Source: Gordonia amicalis NBRC 100051 = JCM 11271
GTDB taxonomy: Bacteria > Actinomycetota > Actinomycetes > Mycobacteriales > Mycobacteriaceae
Length of the DNA: 64,000 nt
Reading direction: 5' to 3'
Assembly: GCF_000332995.1 (NCBI RefSeq)
Contig: NZ_BANS01000033.1
Location: 1-64,000 of the forward strand
Made by a program: the position numbers and the translations under genes
Notes under the pieces: generated by a model
Seen by the model: only the letters and a program-made list of their open reading frames with translations
Databases searched by the model: none
Told to the model about the DNA's origin: nothing
Shown here: in pieces, positions 1-9,187 of the stretch
Position numbering within the stretch: the stretch's first letter is position 1
Layout of the letters: every line of letters starts with the position of its first letter

Positions 1-258
1 ATGTGCCGCAACTGCCACAAGCTGATCGACGCGTTCGAAAATCTGGAAATCTACTCTGTGGATTCGCTGGTTGAGATCAAACGTAGGCATGAGGAGGCTG
101 GCGTGGCCGCCGGTGCGATAGACGCATCCTCGCAGGTAATTACTGCGCTGCAGTGGACGGTTGCTGTCTACGAGGCCGGGGCAACCCACATGGACTTCCG
201 TAACGCCGTATTCAAAGTGGGGGGTGAGGGGGGCCACCCACTAGGGGGCGGGGGTTAG
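1..258 (+). CDS. HNH-type endonuclease C-terminal fragment (5' end outside window)
   Basis: The frame is open from base 1, so the true start lies upstream. The first residues, CRNCHKLID, followed after about 15 residues by an IKRRHEE-type segment, are the typical end of an HNH nuclease domain (zinc CxxC and final His, then a basic helix). After the nuclease end comes a stretch of about 45 residues and a Gly-rich end. The frame stops at a TAG (256-258). Downstream the same frame stays open and becomes Gly-rich again before the next ORF, so this is probably the N-terminal half of one protein split by an amber codon. Base composition is less GC-rich than the core genes. The nuclease family call is likely; its target is unknown. 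Confidence 0.6.
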   Translation: MCRNCHKLIDAFENLEIYSVDSLVEIKRRHEEAGVAAGAIDASSQVITALQWTVAVYEAGATHMDFRNAVFKVGGEGGHPLGGGG

Positions 259-315
259 GGTGGTGTCCTGACGATTGTTGGGATCGGCAGCCTCCCAAAC
301 GATATAGCGGCCGAG

Positions 316-813
316 ATGACGATTGACCTTGCAGGCGGGCCGGGGAGTTATCCCGGAGGCGGCGGAGGCGGCGGCGGGGTTCTCAAGTTCGAGGGAAGAA
401 CCGTAGAAACTGACGACATCGCTGCTGGGCTGAAGATCCCGGTGTTCTTTCCAGCGAACAGTGTTGCCGTCGCGGATGGGCTCGTGCATCTGCTCGGTGG
501 AGGTTGGGAGTACTACAGAGTTCCCGAACTGCCGTTCGCAACGATCATAGACGCTGCGCTGGTTGTCGAGTTCGGCACGACACAGCCTAACTCGATGCTG
601 AGCTTCGATGTCTCCGTGCTGGACCCCGGAGAACACAGACGACACCTCAGTAGGATTGATGTGGAAGTGCCCGAACCCACGGGATCGCTCAACAGGGTAT
701 GTCGTTCCGTTCGCGCGTCCATTGAGTTTGAGGTTCCCGGAGTGCACGAGTTGGTTGTCACGTCAGGCGAGATCCGACTTTGTGTGTACTCGTTCGAAGT
801 TCGTATCCAGTGA
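316..813 (+). CDS. DUF6941-like protein with Gly-rich N terminus; probable C-terminal half of the split HNH gene
   Basis: 165 residues. About residues 11-21 are almost all glycine. The rest, from an 'ADGLVHLLGGGW' segment (about residues 53-64) to a final beta-rich end, resembles the DUF6941 pattern: a short protein that opens with a 'VADGKLYVLGGGW'-like motif and forms a beta-sandwich. That match is from memory. No ribosome-binding site is clear before the ATG. The reading frame is the same as the HNH fragment ending at 258, and no stop lies between 259 and 316, so the ATG may not be a real start. Function unknown; the HNH partner and nearby TIR remnant suggest a degraded defence or mobile-island gene. 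Confidence 0.5.
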   Translation: MTIDLAGGPGSYPGGGGGGGGVLKFEGRTVETDDIAAGLKIPVFFPANSVAVADGLVHLLGGGWEYYRVPELPFATIIDAALVVEFGTTQPNSMLSFDVSVLDPGEHRRHLSRIDVEVPEPTGSLNRVCRSVRASIEFEVPGVHELVVTSGEIRLCVYSFEVRIQ

Positions 814-923
814 GACCCGTGGCCATCGCCAAAACTACTGCATGACAACCTAGTTCGTTATCGACGCGTGTAGGGTTAAGGCCGAGTCGTCGTCGGAGGC
901 GACCGGCTCAGCACCTCTTCCGC

Positions 924-1112
924 TCAACCCCGCTGCGCGGTGCGTAGCAACTCCCTATCGGCTTTGTAGTCCGCGTCGTAGAACACGCGATCCCTGGGTA
1001 GGGAGAGACCCCTGACAACGTCTTCTACGAATGCACGTTGTTCACCCGCGATCGAGACAGCCAGGTCGTACTTGTAGTCATAGTCCGTCGGATGGCACCG
1101 CTGCCTGTTCAG
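924..1112 (-). pseudogene. TIR-domain protein remnant
   Basis: Minus-strand frame of 62 codons, open from just after a TGA (1113-1115) to a TGA (924-926), with no ATG or GTG near its head. It reads YDYKYDLAVSIAGEQRAFVE and, after a short gap, RVFYDADYKA. This is the first beta strand, alpha helix and second strand of bacterial TIR domains (compare 'YDVALSFAGE...RVFYD'). The expected catalytic Glu region and the rest of the domain are absent. With no start and a truncated domain it is a relic, not a gene. The remaining 814-1243 bases show nothing else I can support. Confidence 0.6.
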
Positions 1113-1204
1113 TCACGCACAGATGATGCCAGACAAACCCGACATCAACAGCAAACGACACAGGTGCGGCCCCTACGCGGCCCGAAATCATCCGTACGAA
1201 CCAT

Positions 1205-1239
1205 GAAAGCCCGCCCAAGTCGCTCTGACCAGGGCTTTC
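1205..1239 (-). terminator. hairpin downstream of tRNA-Gly
   Basis: Perfect 8-bp arms GAAAGCCC (1205-1212) and GGGCTTTC (1232-1239) enclose a 19-base loop a few bases after the tRNA 3' end. No U-tract follows on the minus strand, so termination or processing is only plausible. Confidence 0.35.
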
Positions 1240-1243
1240 GCTG

Positions 1244-1314
1244 AGCCGATGACGGGAATCGAACCCGCGTATTCAGCTTGGGAAGCTGATGTTCTGCCAT
1301 TGAACTACATCGGC
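1244..1314 (-). tRNA. tRNA-Gly (anticodon CCC)
   Basis: 71 nt cloverleaf on the minus strand. Acceptor arms GCCGATG/CATCGGC with discriminator U; D-arm GTTC..GAAC; anticodon stem TCAGC/GCTGA with loop TTCCCAA, giving anticodon CCC; T-arm CGGG(TTCGATT)CCCG. CCA is not encoded. It separates the accessory left edge from the core-like genes on the right, and its 3' end faces the accessory side, the usual geometry for tRNA-targeted integration. Confidence 0.95.
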
Positions 1315-1472
1315 GTGCGAGCGCTGGGCTCGCGATCGAAAGCCTAGCAAACCGGCGTCGGGGTCTTCGCGAGCGGCGCGAAAAACCTTCCCGGATGGGG
1401 TTGCGCACCTGCGAGGACGCACGTACACTCGAACATAGTTTCGAGTAAAGCCATGATGACGGGGGTTTAATC

Positions 1473-2972
1473 ATGGCTTTCGGCGAGCCATCTGCATCAC
1501 AACCACTTCTTCTCGACCAGTACGAGCGTCTACACGCGCTGCTGGACGAGATCAGTGAGACGGCGTCCACGGACTGTTCCGATACAGACCTGCTCAAGGT
1601 CGCGATGGAGCACGAACGCGCCGAGCGTCGCATGCTCACGTCGTTCGCCGCCCACATCATCGACATCGACGAACGCTCCGCATACCGGAAAGCCGGCTGC
1701 CAGACCGTCACCAACTTCGTCACCAGCGTGCTCAACCGCAGCGGAGAGGCCAATCGGCTGCTGAACCGCGTGTGGGCGATCGGGAAATTCCCCGACATGC
1801 AGGGTGAGGTACTCGACCCGCGATTCCCGGAGACCGCCAAAGGTGTTGCCGAAGGCGAGATCTCGGGGAGGAACGTCGACGTCATCATCGAGGTGATGAA
1901 GAAGATCCCGGCCGCCGTGGACGCGGCCGACCGCGAAGCCGCCGAGGCGACGCTCGCGCACTATGCGCGCGACTACGATCCGTCCTCGCTACGTGAGCTC
2001 GGCGGGCGGATACTCGCCCACCTCGACCCCGACGGGACACTGACAGACGACCGCGACCGCGCCCGAATGCGCGGCATGCGCCTCGGTCCGCAGGACGCAC
2101 AGCTGATGTCCAAGCTGACCGCCAACCTCGACCCAAAGACCCGGGCCATGCTCGACGTCGTACTGGCGGTCTGGGCAGCGCCGGGCATGAACAACCCCGA
2201 CGACCCGGAGTCACCGGTCGGAGCTCCCGGCAGTGCTGATCCCGATGCCCTCGCGGCCGCTGCCGAACGCGACAACCGGTCGGCCGAGAAACGCAATCAC
2301 GACGCCTTCTCCGCGCTGCTCCGATACGCGCTCGACAGCGGCGCGCTCGGCGGTTCCCACCACGGGCTGCCACCGCACCTCATCGTCACGATCACCGAAT
2401 CGGCCCTCCGCGAGCGGGCCGGGGCTCCCGCGCGCACCGCAACGGGCACCCTGCTTCCGATCAAGGACGCCGTCGAACTCGCCTCAGAGTCGCAGCAGTA
2501 CCTCGAGGTGTTCCGCGACCACACCAGCGAGGTCCTCTACCTCGGACGAGCCAAGCGCCTGGGATCCCGGGCCCAGCGGATCGCCGCGGTGGGTCGCGAT
2601 GGTGGCTGTACGTGTCCACGCTGCACGCGGTCGTCCTTCGACTCCGAACTCCACCACGTGGCCGAATGGACAGCCGACGACGGTCCTACCGACATCGACA
2701 ACATGACCACCGCCTGCGGACCGCACAACCGTGCCGTCGGCCCCGGCGACGACCAGTGGGCCACCACGATCGCCACCGATGGGGTCGACGCAGGTCGCGT
2801 CCTCTGGCACCCGCCGACGTCGCACCCGGATCAGACTCCGCGGGTAAACCGCGCTCATCGCACGGACGAGGTCCTCAACCGGATGCGAGCCGACGCCCGT
2901 CGACGCCGGTCGGGTGGCCACGGCGAGGGAGAAGGGTCCCGGACGGCCGATACCGGCGCAGACCCACCCTGA
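1473..2972 (+). CDS. DUF222 / HNH endonuclease domain protein (13E12-repeat family)
   Basis: 499 residues. The N-terminal two thirds has the helical DUF222 pattern seen in the multicopy 13E12-type proteins of Mycobacteriales, including an 'RRMLTSFAAHIIDIDER' segment near residue 50. The C-terminal part is an HNH nuclease: CTCPRC with the typical ELHHVAEW motif and a later 'NMTTACGPHN' segment (about residues 375-425). Such proteins are usually present in many copies per genome; their role is unsettled, with nuclease activity inferred from the HNH motif. It sits alone between the tRNA and dcd. The start ATG is the first in frame. Nothing looks broken. Confidence 0.85.
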   Translation: MAFGEPSASQPLLLDQYERLHALLDEISETASTDCSDTDLLKVAMEHERAERRMLTSFAAHIIDIDERSAYRKAGCQTVTNFVTSVLNRSGEANRLLNRVWAIGKFPDMQGEVLDPRFPETAKGVAEGEISGRNVDVIIEVMKKIPAAVDAADREAAEATLAHYARDYDPSSLRELGGRILAHLDPDGTLTDDRDRARMRGMRLGPQDAQLMSKLTANLDPKTRAMLDVVLAVWAAPGMNNPDDPESPVGAPGSADPDALAAAAERDNRSAEKRNHDAFSALLRYALDSGALGGSHHGLPPHLIVTITESALRERAGAPARTATGTLLPIKDAVELASESQQYLEVFRDHTSEVLYLGRAKRLGSRAQRIAAVGRDGGCTCPRCTRSSFDSELHHVAEWTADDGPTDIDNMTTACGPHNRAVGPGDDQWATTIATDGVDAGRVLWHPPTSHPDQTPRVNRAHRTDEVLNRMRADARRRRSGGHGEGEGSRTADTGADPP

Positions 2973-2992
2973 CCGTTCGATAACCTCGACAC

Positions 2993-3565
2993 GTGCTGCT
3001 CTCCGACCGCGACATCCGCTCCGAGATCGCTGACGGGCGCCTCGCCATCGATCCATTCGATCCTGCGCTCGTCCAGCCCTCCAGCGTCGACGTCCGGCTC
3101 GACAGTCTGTTCCGCGTGTTCAACAACACCCGGTACACCCACATCGACCCGGCCCAACGCCAAGACGAACTGACCACCCTCGTCGAACCGACCGAGGGTG
3201 AGCCCTTCGTGCTGCACCCGGGTGAGTTCGTGCTGGGTTCCACCCTCGAGGTGTGCACCCTGCCCGACGACCTCGCCGGACGCCTCGAAGGCAAGTCGTC
3301 GCTCGGACGCCTCGGCCTCCTGACCCACTCGACTGCCGGCTTCATCGACCCCGGCTTCTCGGGGCACATCACCCTGGAACTCTCCAACGTGGCCAACCTG
3401 CCGATCACGCTGTGGCCGGGCATGAAGATCGGCCAGCTGTGCCTCATCCGACTCAGCAGCCCAGCCGAGCACCCCTACGGCAGCGCGAAGGTCGGCTCGA
3501 AGTACCAGGGACAACGCGGACCCACCCCGTCGAAGGCGTACCTGAACTTCCTCAAGAACGACTGA
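2993..3565 (+). CDS. dcd: dCTP deaminase (possibly bifunctional dCTP deaminase/dUTPase)
   Basis: 190 residues, GTG start giving MLLSDRDIR, the usual N terminus. Contains the family signatures [10 protein letters not shown] (phosphate-binding Ser/Arg), '[18 protein letters not shown]' (nucleotide-binding and catalytic Glu) and the C-terminal '[14 protein letters not shown]' loop that closes over the nucleotide. It deaminates dCTP toward dUTP/dUMP for thymidylate synthesis in the cytosol. Actinobacterial relatives are often bifunctional and go straight to dUMP; I cannot tell from sequence alone. Start lies about 20 bases after the upstream DUF222 gene. In M. tuberculosis dcd (Rv0321) also precedes udgA, matching the order here. 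Confidence 0.95.
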   Translation: MLLSDRDIRSEIADGRLAIDPFDPALVQPSSVDVRLDSLFRVFNNTRYTHIDPAQRQDELTTLVEPTEGEPFVLHPGEFVLGSTLEVCTLPDDLAGRLEGKSSLGRLGLLTHSTAGFIDPGFSGHITLELSNVANLPITLWPGMKIGQLCLIRLSSPAEHPYGSAKVGSKYQGQRGPTPSKAYLNFLKND

Positions 3566-3642
3566 GAAGTTCACCCGACCGATCACCACACGCAACGCCG
3601 CGGTTGGTTCACGGCACACCCGCCTGGGTAATCGTTGCGATC

Positions 3643-5078
3643 ATGAAGCTCACGGTGATCGGATGCGGATACCTCGGCGCGACGCACGCGGCCTGTATGG
3701 CCGAGCTCGGACACGACGTCGTGGGCATCGACATCGACCCGCGGAAGGTCGAACGCCTGCAGGCCGGTGACGTCCCGTTCTTCGAACCCGGGCTCTCCGA
3801 CATCCTTCGCCGCAACCTCGACGCCGGACGGCTCCGATTCACCACCGACCACTCGATCGCCGCCGACCACGCCTCGGTCCACTTCATCGGCGTCGGCACC
3901 CCGCAGGAAGACCGCGGACACCGCGCCGACCTGTCCCACGTCCACGCGGCCGTCGACACACTCGTTCCCACACTTCGCGGCCAGCACGTCCTGATCGGCA
4001 AGTCCACCGTCCCGGTCGGCACGTGTGAGCAACTGTCGCAACGGATCTCGCTACTCTCGGCGCCGGGCGCCGACGTCGAGCTGTCGTGGAGCCCCGAGTT
4101 CTTGAGGGAGGGTTTCGCCGTCGAAGACACCCTGTCGCCCGACCGGCTGGTCCTCGGTGCCGGACGGCTCGTCGACGACCCGCAGGCGGCACCGGCGGTG
4201 TCGCTGGCCGGCGAGGTGGTCCGAGACATCTATCGCGAAGTACTCGAAACCGGTGTGCCGTGATCGAGACCGACTGGGCCACTGCTGAACTCGTCAAAGT
4301 ATCCGCCAATGCCTTTCTCGCCACCAAGATCTCGTTCATCAACGCGATGAGTGAACTGTGCGAGATCGCCGGTGCCGACGTCGGTACGCTCGCCGACGCC
4401 ATGGGCCACGATCCCCGGATCGGCCGGCGATTCCTCAACGCGGGACTGGGCTTCGGCGGCGGCTGCCTACCCAAGGACATCCGAGCGCTGACCGCCCGCG
4501 CCGACGAGATGGGCGCCCCTCGCGCGGTAGGATTCCTGCGCGAGGTCGACGCCATCAACATGCGTCGGCGCAGCGCCGCCGCCGAACTCGTCGCCGAGGC
4601 GCTCGGCGGAGAAGCGTTGGGCCGCAATGTCGCCGTACTCGGTTCCTCCTTCAAACCCGAGAGCGACGACGTCCGCGACTCTCCCGCGCTCGCCGTTGCG
4701 GGCCGTCTCGCGCTGGACGGGGCGTCGGTCACCGTCTTCGACCCGCAGGCAATGGGCAATTCGCGCCGGGTGCAGCCGACACTGGGCTACGCGGCGTCGG
4801 CGCGCGAGGCCTGCGATCGCGCCGATGTCGTCGTCATCGCCACCGAATGGGCGGAGTTCGTCCACATGTCACCCGACGAGCTCGCGCCCGTGGTCCGCCA
4901 CAAGCGCATTGTCGACACCCGTCGTTGCCTCGACCCACAGGCCTGGCGGGACGCCGGGTGGGACTACCGGGCGCTGGGCGGTCCGGTGCCGGCGCGAAAA
5001 ATTGGGACAACAAGTTCGTTCACGCAGGTGAACGGGGCTTCGTCGAAAGCGGTTCCCCGAGTGGACGTGTTAGGTTAA
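3643..5078 (+). pseudogene. ugd: UDP-glucose 6-dehydrogenase, frameshifted
   Basis: Oxidises UDP-glucose to UDP-glucuronate for envelope sugars. The N-terminal part starts with the Rossmann motif VIGCGYLG and runs in frame 1 to a TGA at 4261-4263. The rest continues in frame 3 from about 4259 (IETDWATAELVK), through the catalytic-Cys motif GFGGGCLPKD and the C-terminal UDP-binding domain. Restoring one G at about 4258 (CCGTG to CCGGTG) would join both parts exactly at the expected V-I-E-T-D. After YRALGGP the frame runs on for about 30 extra residues with no family counterpart, so the natural stop may also be lost. Either a consensus error or a real mutation. Confidence 0.85.
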
Positions 5079-5155
5079 CCCCGCGATTGACGGGGGGACC
5101 TTCGCGCCGTGGGGGCGTGTAGGGCGAGGTGCACACAAGTGCAGGAATTGATCAG

Positions 5156-6895
5156 ATGACCGACACGGTGTTCGATGCGGCCATGGGGCCGGCCTCTGCG
5201 TCTGCAGAGGTCTCGGTTCATCCCGCCGTGCTCGACGACGTGCGGGCCACACTCCGTCAGCGCGGGCTCGACGCCCCTGAGGTGGTGCTGCTGGGTCTCG
5301 ACGGGAACGGTTGCGTATCCGTCGGGCGGTTCGACACCTCCCGGGGCACGGTCGCCGACACCTATTCCGACGTGGCCCTGTCTGTCGGTGCGCTCGACCG
5401 CGCCATCGCCGACCACCTGATCAGGATCGGGCGCGTCGAGTCACCGACATCGCCGGAATGGCATGACGAACTGTTCGATCTCATCGCCCGCGGACGCGAA
5501 CGCCTGCAGGATTCCGACGGCACATTCCTGATGGGACGCCGACACATTCGGCTGTTCCGCCTGGCACGCCGGGATGTCGAGGAGGCGGGCGGCGCGCTGA
5601 TCGCACGCGGTGAGGAACTGGCACGCGCAGCAGTGGCCGGTGCGCAGGCCCCTGCAGTCGTCATCACCGACGGTCTGAGCGTGTGGCCCGGCCTGCGCGA
5701 CGGGATCGCCAAAGCCGTACAGGTACCGGTCGTCGACGCTGCGCCCAGTCCGCTGACGGCCACGGTGCCGGCTGTACCGCTCAGCGGCCCGCGGGAAGCG
5801 CACATACCGGATGCGGCTAGCGGCACCCCCGACGCCGAGGCAGCGACGTCCGCCGACCCCGACACCGACGGAACCGCGACCGCCGCCGATGCAGACCACA
5901 GCGCCGATGCAGACAACAGCGCCGCCGCAGACGACAGCGTCGATACAGACAACAGCGCTGCCGCGCACACCAGCCAGAGCACCGACAACATATCGACCGA
6001 GCCGGAAGCCGTGGACGGCGATCGAGACGAGACGCAGCCGTATGCGGACGCGGTGGAGGCCGAGAACGCCGACGAGTCACAGGCTGCGCGTGCCGGTGCC
6101 GACCCCGACAACGAGCCCGAGGTCGAAGATGGTGTCGGTGCCATCGTCGAACTCGACGCAGAACCAGTCGTCGACACGGCGCCGAACCTTGTGGCCGACG
6201 AGGTAACCGAGCCGCCGATCGGGAGTCCTGGTCGCTCAGGCGATTTCCCGGTCGTCGATGCTGACCGCATATCCAGTGAGCAGCCTTCACGTCCGGTAGA
6301 TCCTGCGCCCGCAACGGCATTCGGTGCCACAGCGACCTCTGCCTTCGGAACTCCACCCGCGCAAGACCCCGCGCCGGTTCGAGAGCACGTGAACATGCCG
6401 CCGGCCTTCGAGGACGAGGCACGCCTGATTGACCCGGGTCCGCAGGTCGTCGGCACCGCCCCGATGATCCCAACCCATCGCACGTTCCCTGCGCGGGAAC
6501 AGCATTCGCCCTACGGCCGACCTGCTCCGGTGCCGTCCCGTTCGCGACGCACGGTCCTGGCAGGCCTGGCGCTGGTATGCGCGCTCGCCATCACCGCGGT
6601 CGCGGTCGCACTGGCCACGGGGAACGATGACTCCTCGCAGGCGCCCGTTGCTGCTCCCACCACGCCCACAACTACGGCGCCCACCACCACGGCGCCGACC
6701 GGCCAGGAGTACGCCGACCCGGCCATCTTCGCCGAGGCGCGTCAGCCCGCGCAGGGCTACACGCCACCGCCACCGCCGGTGGTGACCAACGAGCAGGGGC
6801 CGGCACCGCGACCACGATCCCGCGCACCGCGTCCGCAGCGCGGCGTGACGATCCCGAATCCGATCCCCGGACTGCCGCCGATCGTCCTGCCGTGA
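5156..6895 (+). CDS. membrane-anchored protein with possible Hsp70-like N-terminal region and Pro/Thr-rich tail
   Basis: 579 residues from the ATG at 5156 (a GTG at 5129 is possible, but AGGAA is well spaced for 5156). Residues about 20-190 contain 'AVVITDGLSVWPGLRDGIA', which resembles the end of an Hsp70-type actin fold (compare '[11 protein letters not shown]'); this is a weak, by-eye match. A long acidic Ala/Asp/Ser-rich linker follows, then one transmembrane helix near residues 465-488, then a short Thr- and Pro-rich C terminus ending GLPPIVLP. Predicted N-in, C-out. No enzyme motif is seen. It stands alone after ugd. A protein of similar layout lies at 61917. Confidence 0.7.
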   Translation: MTDTVFDAAMGPASASAEVSVHPAVLDDVRATLRQRGLDAPEVVLLGLDGNGCVSVGRFDTSRGTVADTYSDVALSVGALDRAIADHLIRIGRVESPTSPEWHDELFDLIARGRERLQDSDGTFLMGRRHIRLFRLARRDVEEAGGALIARGEELARAAVAGAQAPAVVITDGLSVWPGLRDGIAKAVQVPVVDAAPSPLTATVPAVPLSGPREAHIPDAASGTPDAEAATSADPDTDGTATAADADHSADADNSAAADDSVDTDNSAAAHTSQSTDNISTEPEAVDGDRDETQPYADAVEAENADESQAARAGADPDNEPEVEDGVGAIVELDAEPVVDTAPNLVADEVTEPPIGSPGRSGDFPVVDADRISSEQPSRPVDPAPATAFGATATSAFGTPPAQDPAPVREHVNMPPAFEDEARLIDPGPQVVGTAPMIPTHRTFPAREQHSPYGRPAPVPSRSRRTVLAGLALVCALAITAVAVALATGNDDSSQAPVAAPTTPTTTAPTTTAPTGQEYADPAIFAEARQPAQGYTPPPPPVVTNEQGPAPRPRSRAPRPQRGVTIPNPIPGLPPIVLP

Positions 6896-7486
6896 TCAGT
6901 CGGCGGGGCTCGGCGCCAGGCCTCGCGCGACGAACGCCAGGACCCTCTCGTAGTTCGCCGCGCCGTCGACCTGTGGCGGGTGCGTGCCGGCGAGTTCCAG
7001 GCTGACTGCACCGTGAACCGCTGACCAGGCCTGCATGGCGAGATCGGCGGGATCGCCGGCCATCACGACGCCGGCCACCTGTCCGTACCGGATGACGTCG
7101 ACGAGTACGTCGAATGCATGCGCCGCCACCTCGAGATCCGGCGTGCAGCGCGTGGAGAACATCAGGCCGTAGAGGACGGGGTTCGACACGGCGAACTCGC
7201 GGTAGCCGCGACCGGAGTTCCGCAAGCGGGCGACCGGGTCGTCGTCGGTGGCTCCCACTGCTCGTGCGAATTCGACGAAACCATCGGTGACCAGCGCATC
7301 CAATAGTCCATCGCGGCCGTCGAAGTGGTTGTAGACGCCCATCGGCGCGACCTTCGCCTCAGCCGCGGCCGCCCGTACGGTGAGCCCGGCTTCGCCGTCG
7401 CGCTCGAGGATCGCACGACCTGCGCGCAGCAGTGCCGACCGGACGTCGGCGGCGGAGGTTCGGGTGCGCTGCTTTGCGGTGGGCAT
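6896..7486 (-). CDS. TetR/AcrR family transcriptional regulator
   Basis: 196 residues. The N-terminal helix-turn-helix is clear: 'GLTVRAAAAEAKVAPMGVYN' followed by HFDGRDGLLDAL (about residues 35-65). The C-terminal part ('YREFAVSNPVLYGLMFS') matches the TetR C-terminal family with the WHG-like pattern. It is divergent from the MFS gene starting at 7593. The 107-base gap holds two palindromes, so it likely represses itself and the transporter and is released by a transported compound; this is inference from arrangement. Confidence 0.9.
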   Translation of the reverse strand: MPTAKQRTRTSAADVRSALLRAGRAILERDGEAGLTVRAAAAEAKVAPMGVYNHFDGRDGLLDALVTDGFVEFARAVGATDDDPVARLRNSGRGYREFAVSNPVLYGLMFSTRCTPDLEVAAHAFDVLVDVIRYGQVAGVVMAGDPADLAMQAWSAVHGAVSLELAGTHPPQVDGAANYERVLAFVARGLAPSPAD

Positions 7487-7519
7487 ATTGACAATCTACT
7501 AGCACGGTGTTCTTCTTGA

Positions 7520-7557
7520 ATAGAACAGTATTCTATAACTGTAGGACGAGGTTCTAC
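7520..7557. promoter_or_regulatory. two candidate TetR operators
   Basis: Site 1, 7520-7536, is a perfect palindrome ATAGAA-N5-TTCTAT. Site 2, 7541-7557, is GTAGGA-N5-TTCTAC, one mismatch between arms. Both share the core TAGAA/TTCTA and the 5-base spacer, and their centres are 21 bp apart, two helical turns. They lie between the divergent TetR and MFS genes. Confidence 0.6.
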
Positions 7558-7592
7558 TCCGTCTGAACTTCATCAGCTCACGGAACAGGAGA

Positions 7593-9187
7593 ATGCCGAT
7601 GCGTACAGGACGTATGGGCTCACGCTGGTGGGCGCTCGGCGCCCTCAGCTTTGCCGAACTGCTGGTCATGATCGACAACACGATCGTCAACGTCGCTCTG
7701 CCGACGCTGGCCCGCGACCTCGACGCCGGGATCTCCGGCCTGCAATGGATCGTCGACGCTTACACGCTCGTGTTCGCCGGCCTGCTCTTGACCGGTGGCT
7801 ATCTGGGTGACCGGTTCGGCCACCGGCGGATGCTCCTCGCCGGCGTCGTCGGCTTCATGGCGGTCTCGATCCTGGCGGCGTCGTCGCAGAACCTGGGCCA
7901 GCTCATCGCGTCGCGCGGCGGCCTGGGACTCTTTGCCGCACTGGTGTTCCCGGCGACGCTGGCGATCATCACGACGATCTTCGTCGACGCCAGGGAGCGG
8001 GCGACGGCCGTCGGTATCTGGGCGGCCGTCTCCGGTGTGGCCGTCGCCATCGGTCCCGTCTTGGGTGGCTGGTTGCTCGAGCACTTCTCGTGGACCTCGG
8101 TCTTCTGGGTCAACGTCCCATTCGGGCTGGCCGCGCTGGCGGTGATCCTCGCGGTCGTCCCCGGTACCCGACCGTTGGCGGTGCCGCGATTCGACGCCAT
8201 CGGTGTGGGCTTGTCGGTTGCCGGTCTGGGGCTTCTCACCTACACGCTGATCGAGGCGCCGCACGTCGGTTGGGGTGAGGTCCGAGCCGTCCTCGGAATC
8301 GTTGCGGCCCTGTCGATCCTGTCCGTGTTCGTGGTGACGCAGCTACGCATCGCCCATCCCATCCTCGATGTGCGACTGTTCGCCAACCGGCACTTCGCCA
8401 CCGCGGCCGGGATGATCAGCGTGGCGTTCTTCGCACTGTTCGGGTTCATCTTCCTGATCACCCAGTTCTTCCAGGCGGTCAAGGGATACGGTCCGCTGGC
8501 CGCCGGTGTGCGAACCCTGCCGTTCGCCATCGTGATGGCGGTGCTGTCGCCGGTGGCGATGGCCCTGTCCCACCGGTTCGGTGCACGCTTCGTCGCCGTG
8601 GCGGGTGCATTCCTGATGTCCGGCGGCTTCGCGCTCGTCGAGATCTCCTCGCGCGCTTCGGGTTACTGGGAGCTCATCGTCTGGTCGATGTCGCTGATGG
8701 CTGCCGGCCTGGCCTTCATCTCGGGCCCGTGTACGCAGCTCATCATGGATGCGCTGCGGCCGGAACAGGCCGGTGCCGGCAGCGCCGTCAACGACACCAC
8801 CCGCGAGATCGGCGGCACCCTCGGGGTTGCGGTGCTCGGCTCGATCCTGACCTCGGCCTACGTCGCGGCATCGGGGATCGGCTGTCGGACAGCGGATTGC
8901 CTCGAGAGGTGGTCGCAACCGCGGAACAGTCGGTGATGGCCGGGGTCGAGGTCGCCGGCCGGGTGCCCGCCGCGATGAGCGAGACGGTCCGGGTCGCGGT
9001 CCAGCAGGTGTTCATGGACGGTCTGCACAACGCGGTGTGGGCGGCGGTGGCGATCACGGCCGCAGCCGGTGTGACAGCGGCGTTCCTGCTGCGCGGCACG
9101 GTCGCCGGACGGCACGCGGTGCCGCGTCCTCAGGAAGCCGGGGACACCTCACAGGTCGAGCGTGAGGTTCCCGCCGGCACTGCGTGA
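7593..9187 (+). pseudogene. MFS drug-efflux transporter (DHA2/EmrB-QacA type), frameshifted near its 3' end
   Basis: The first frame encodes a typical 14-TM DHA2 exporter: 'DNTIVNVALPTL' in TM1, 'GGYLGDRFGHRRMLLAG' (motif A) after TM2, and 'GPVLGGWLLEHFSWTSVFW' (motif C region). It is interrupted after 'TSAYVAA' at about 8873; the correct C terminus continues one frame back (SDSGLPREVVATAEQS ... TM14) to 9187. Adding one base in GCGGCATCG repairs it. The missing base matches the pattern in ugd and thiM. Divergent TetR and paired operators imply ligand-induced expression. The last 39 bases overlap the convergent reductase gene. Confidence 0.85.

Noticed and set aside
1038-1244. 68-codon plus-strand ORF
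   Set aside because: Basic, low-complexity product overlapping the TIR relic and the tRNA end; no ribosome site.
5068-5079. TTAGGTTAACC resembling an iron box
   Set aside because: Only a half match, inside the read-through tail of ugd and not before an iron gene.
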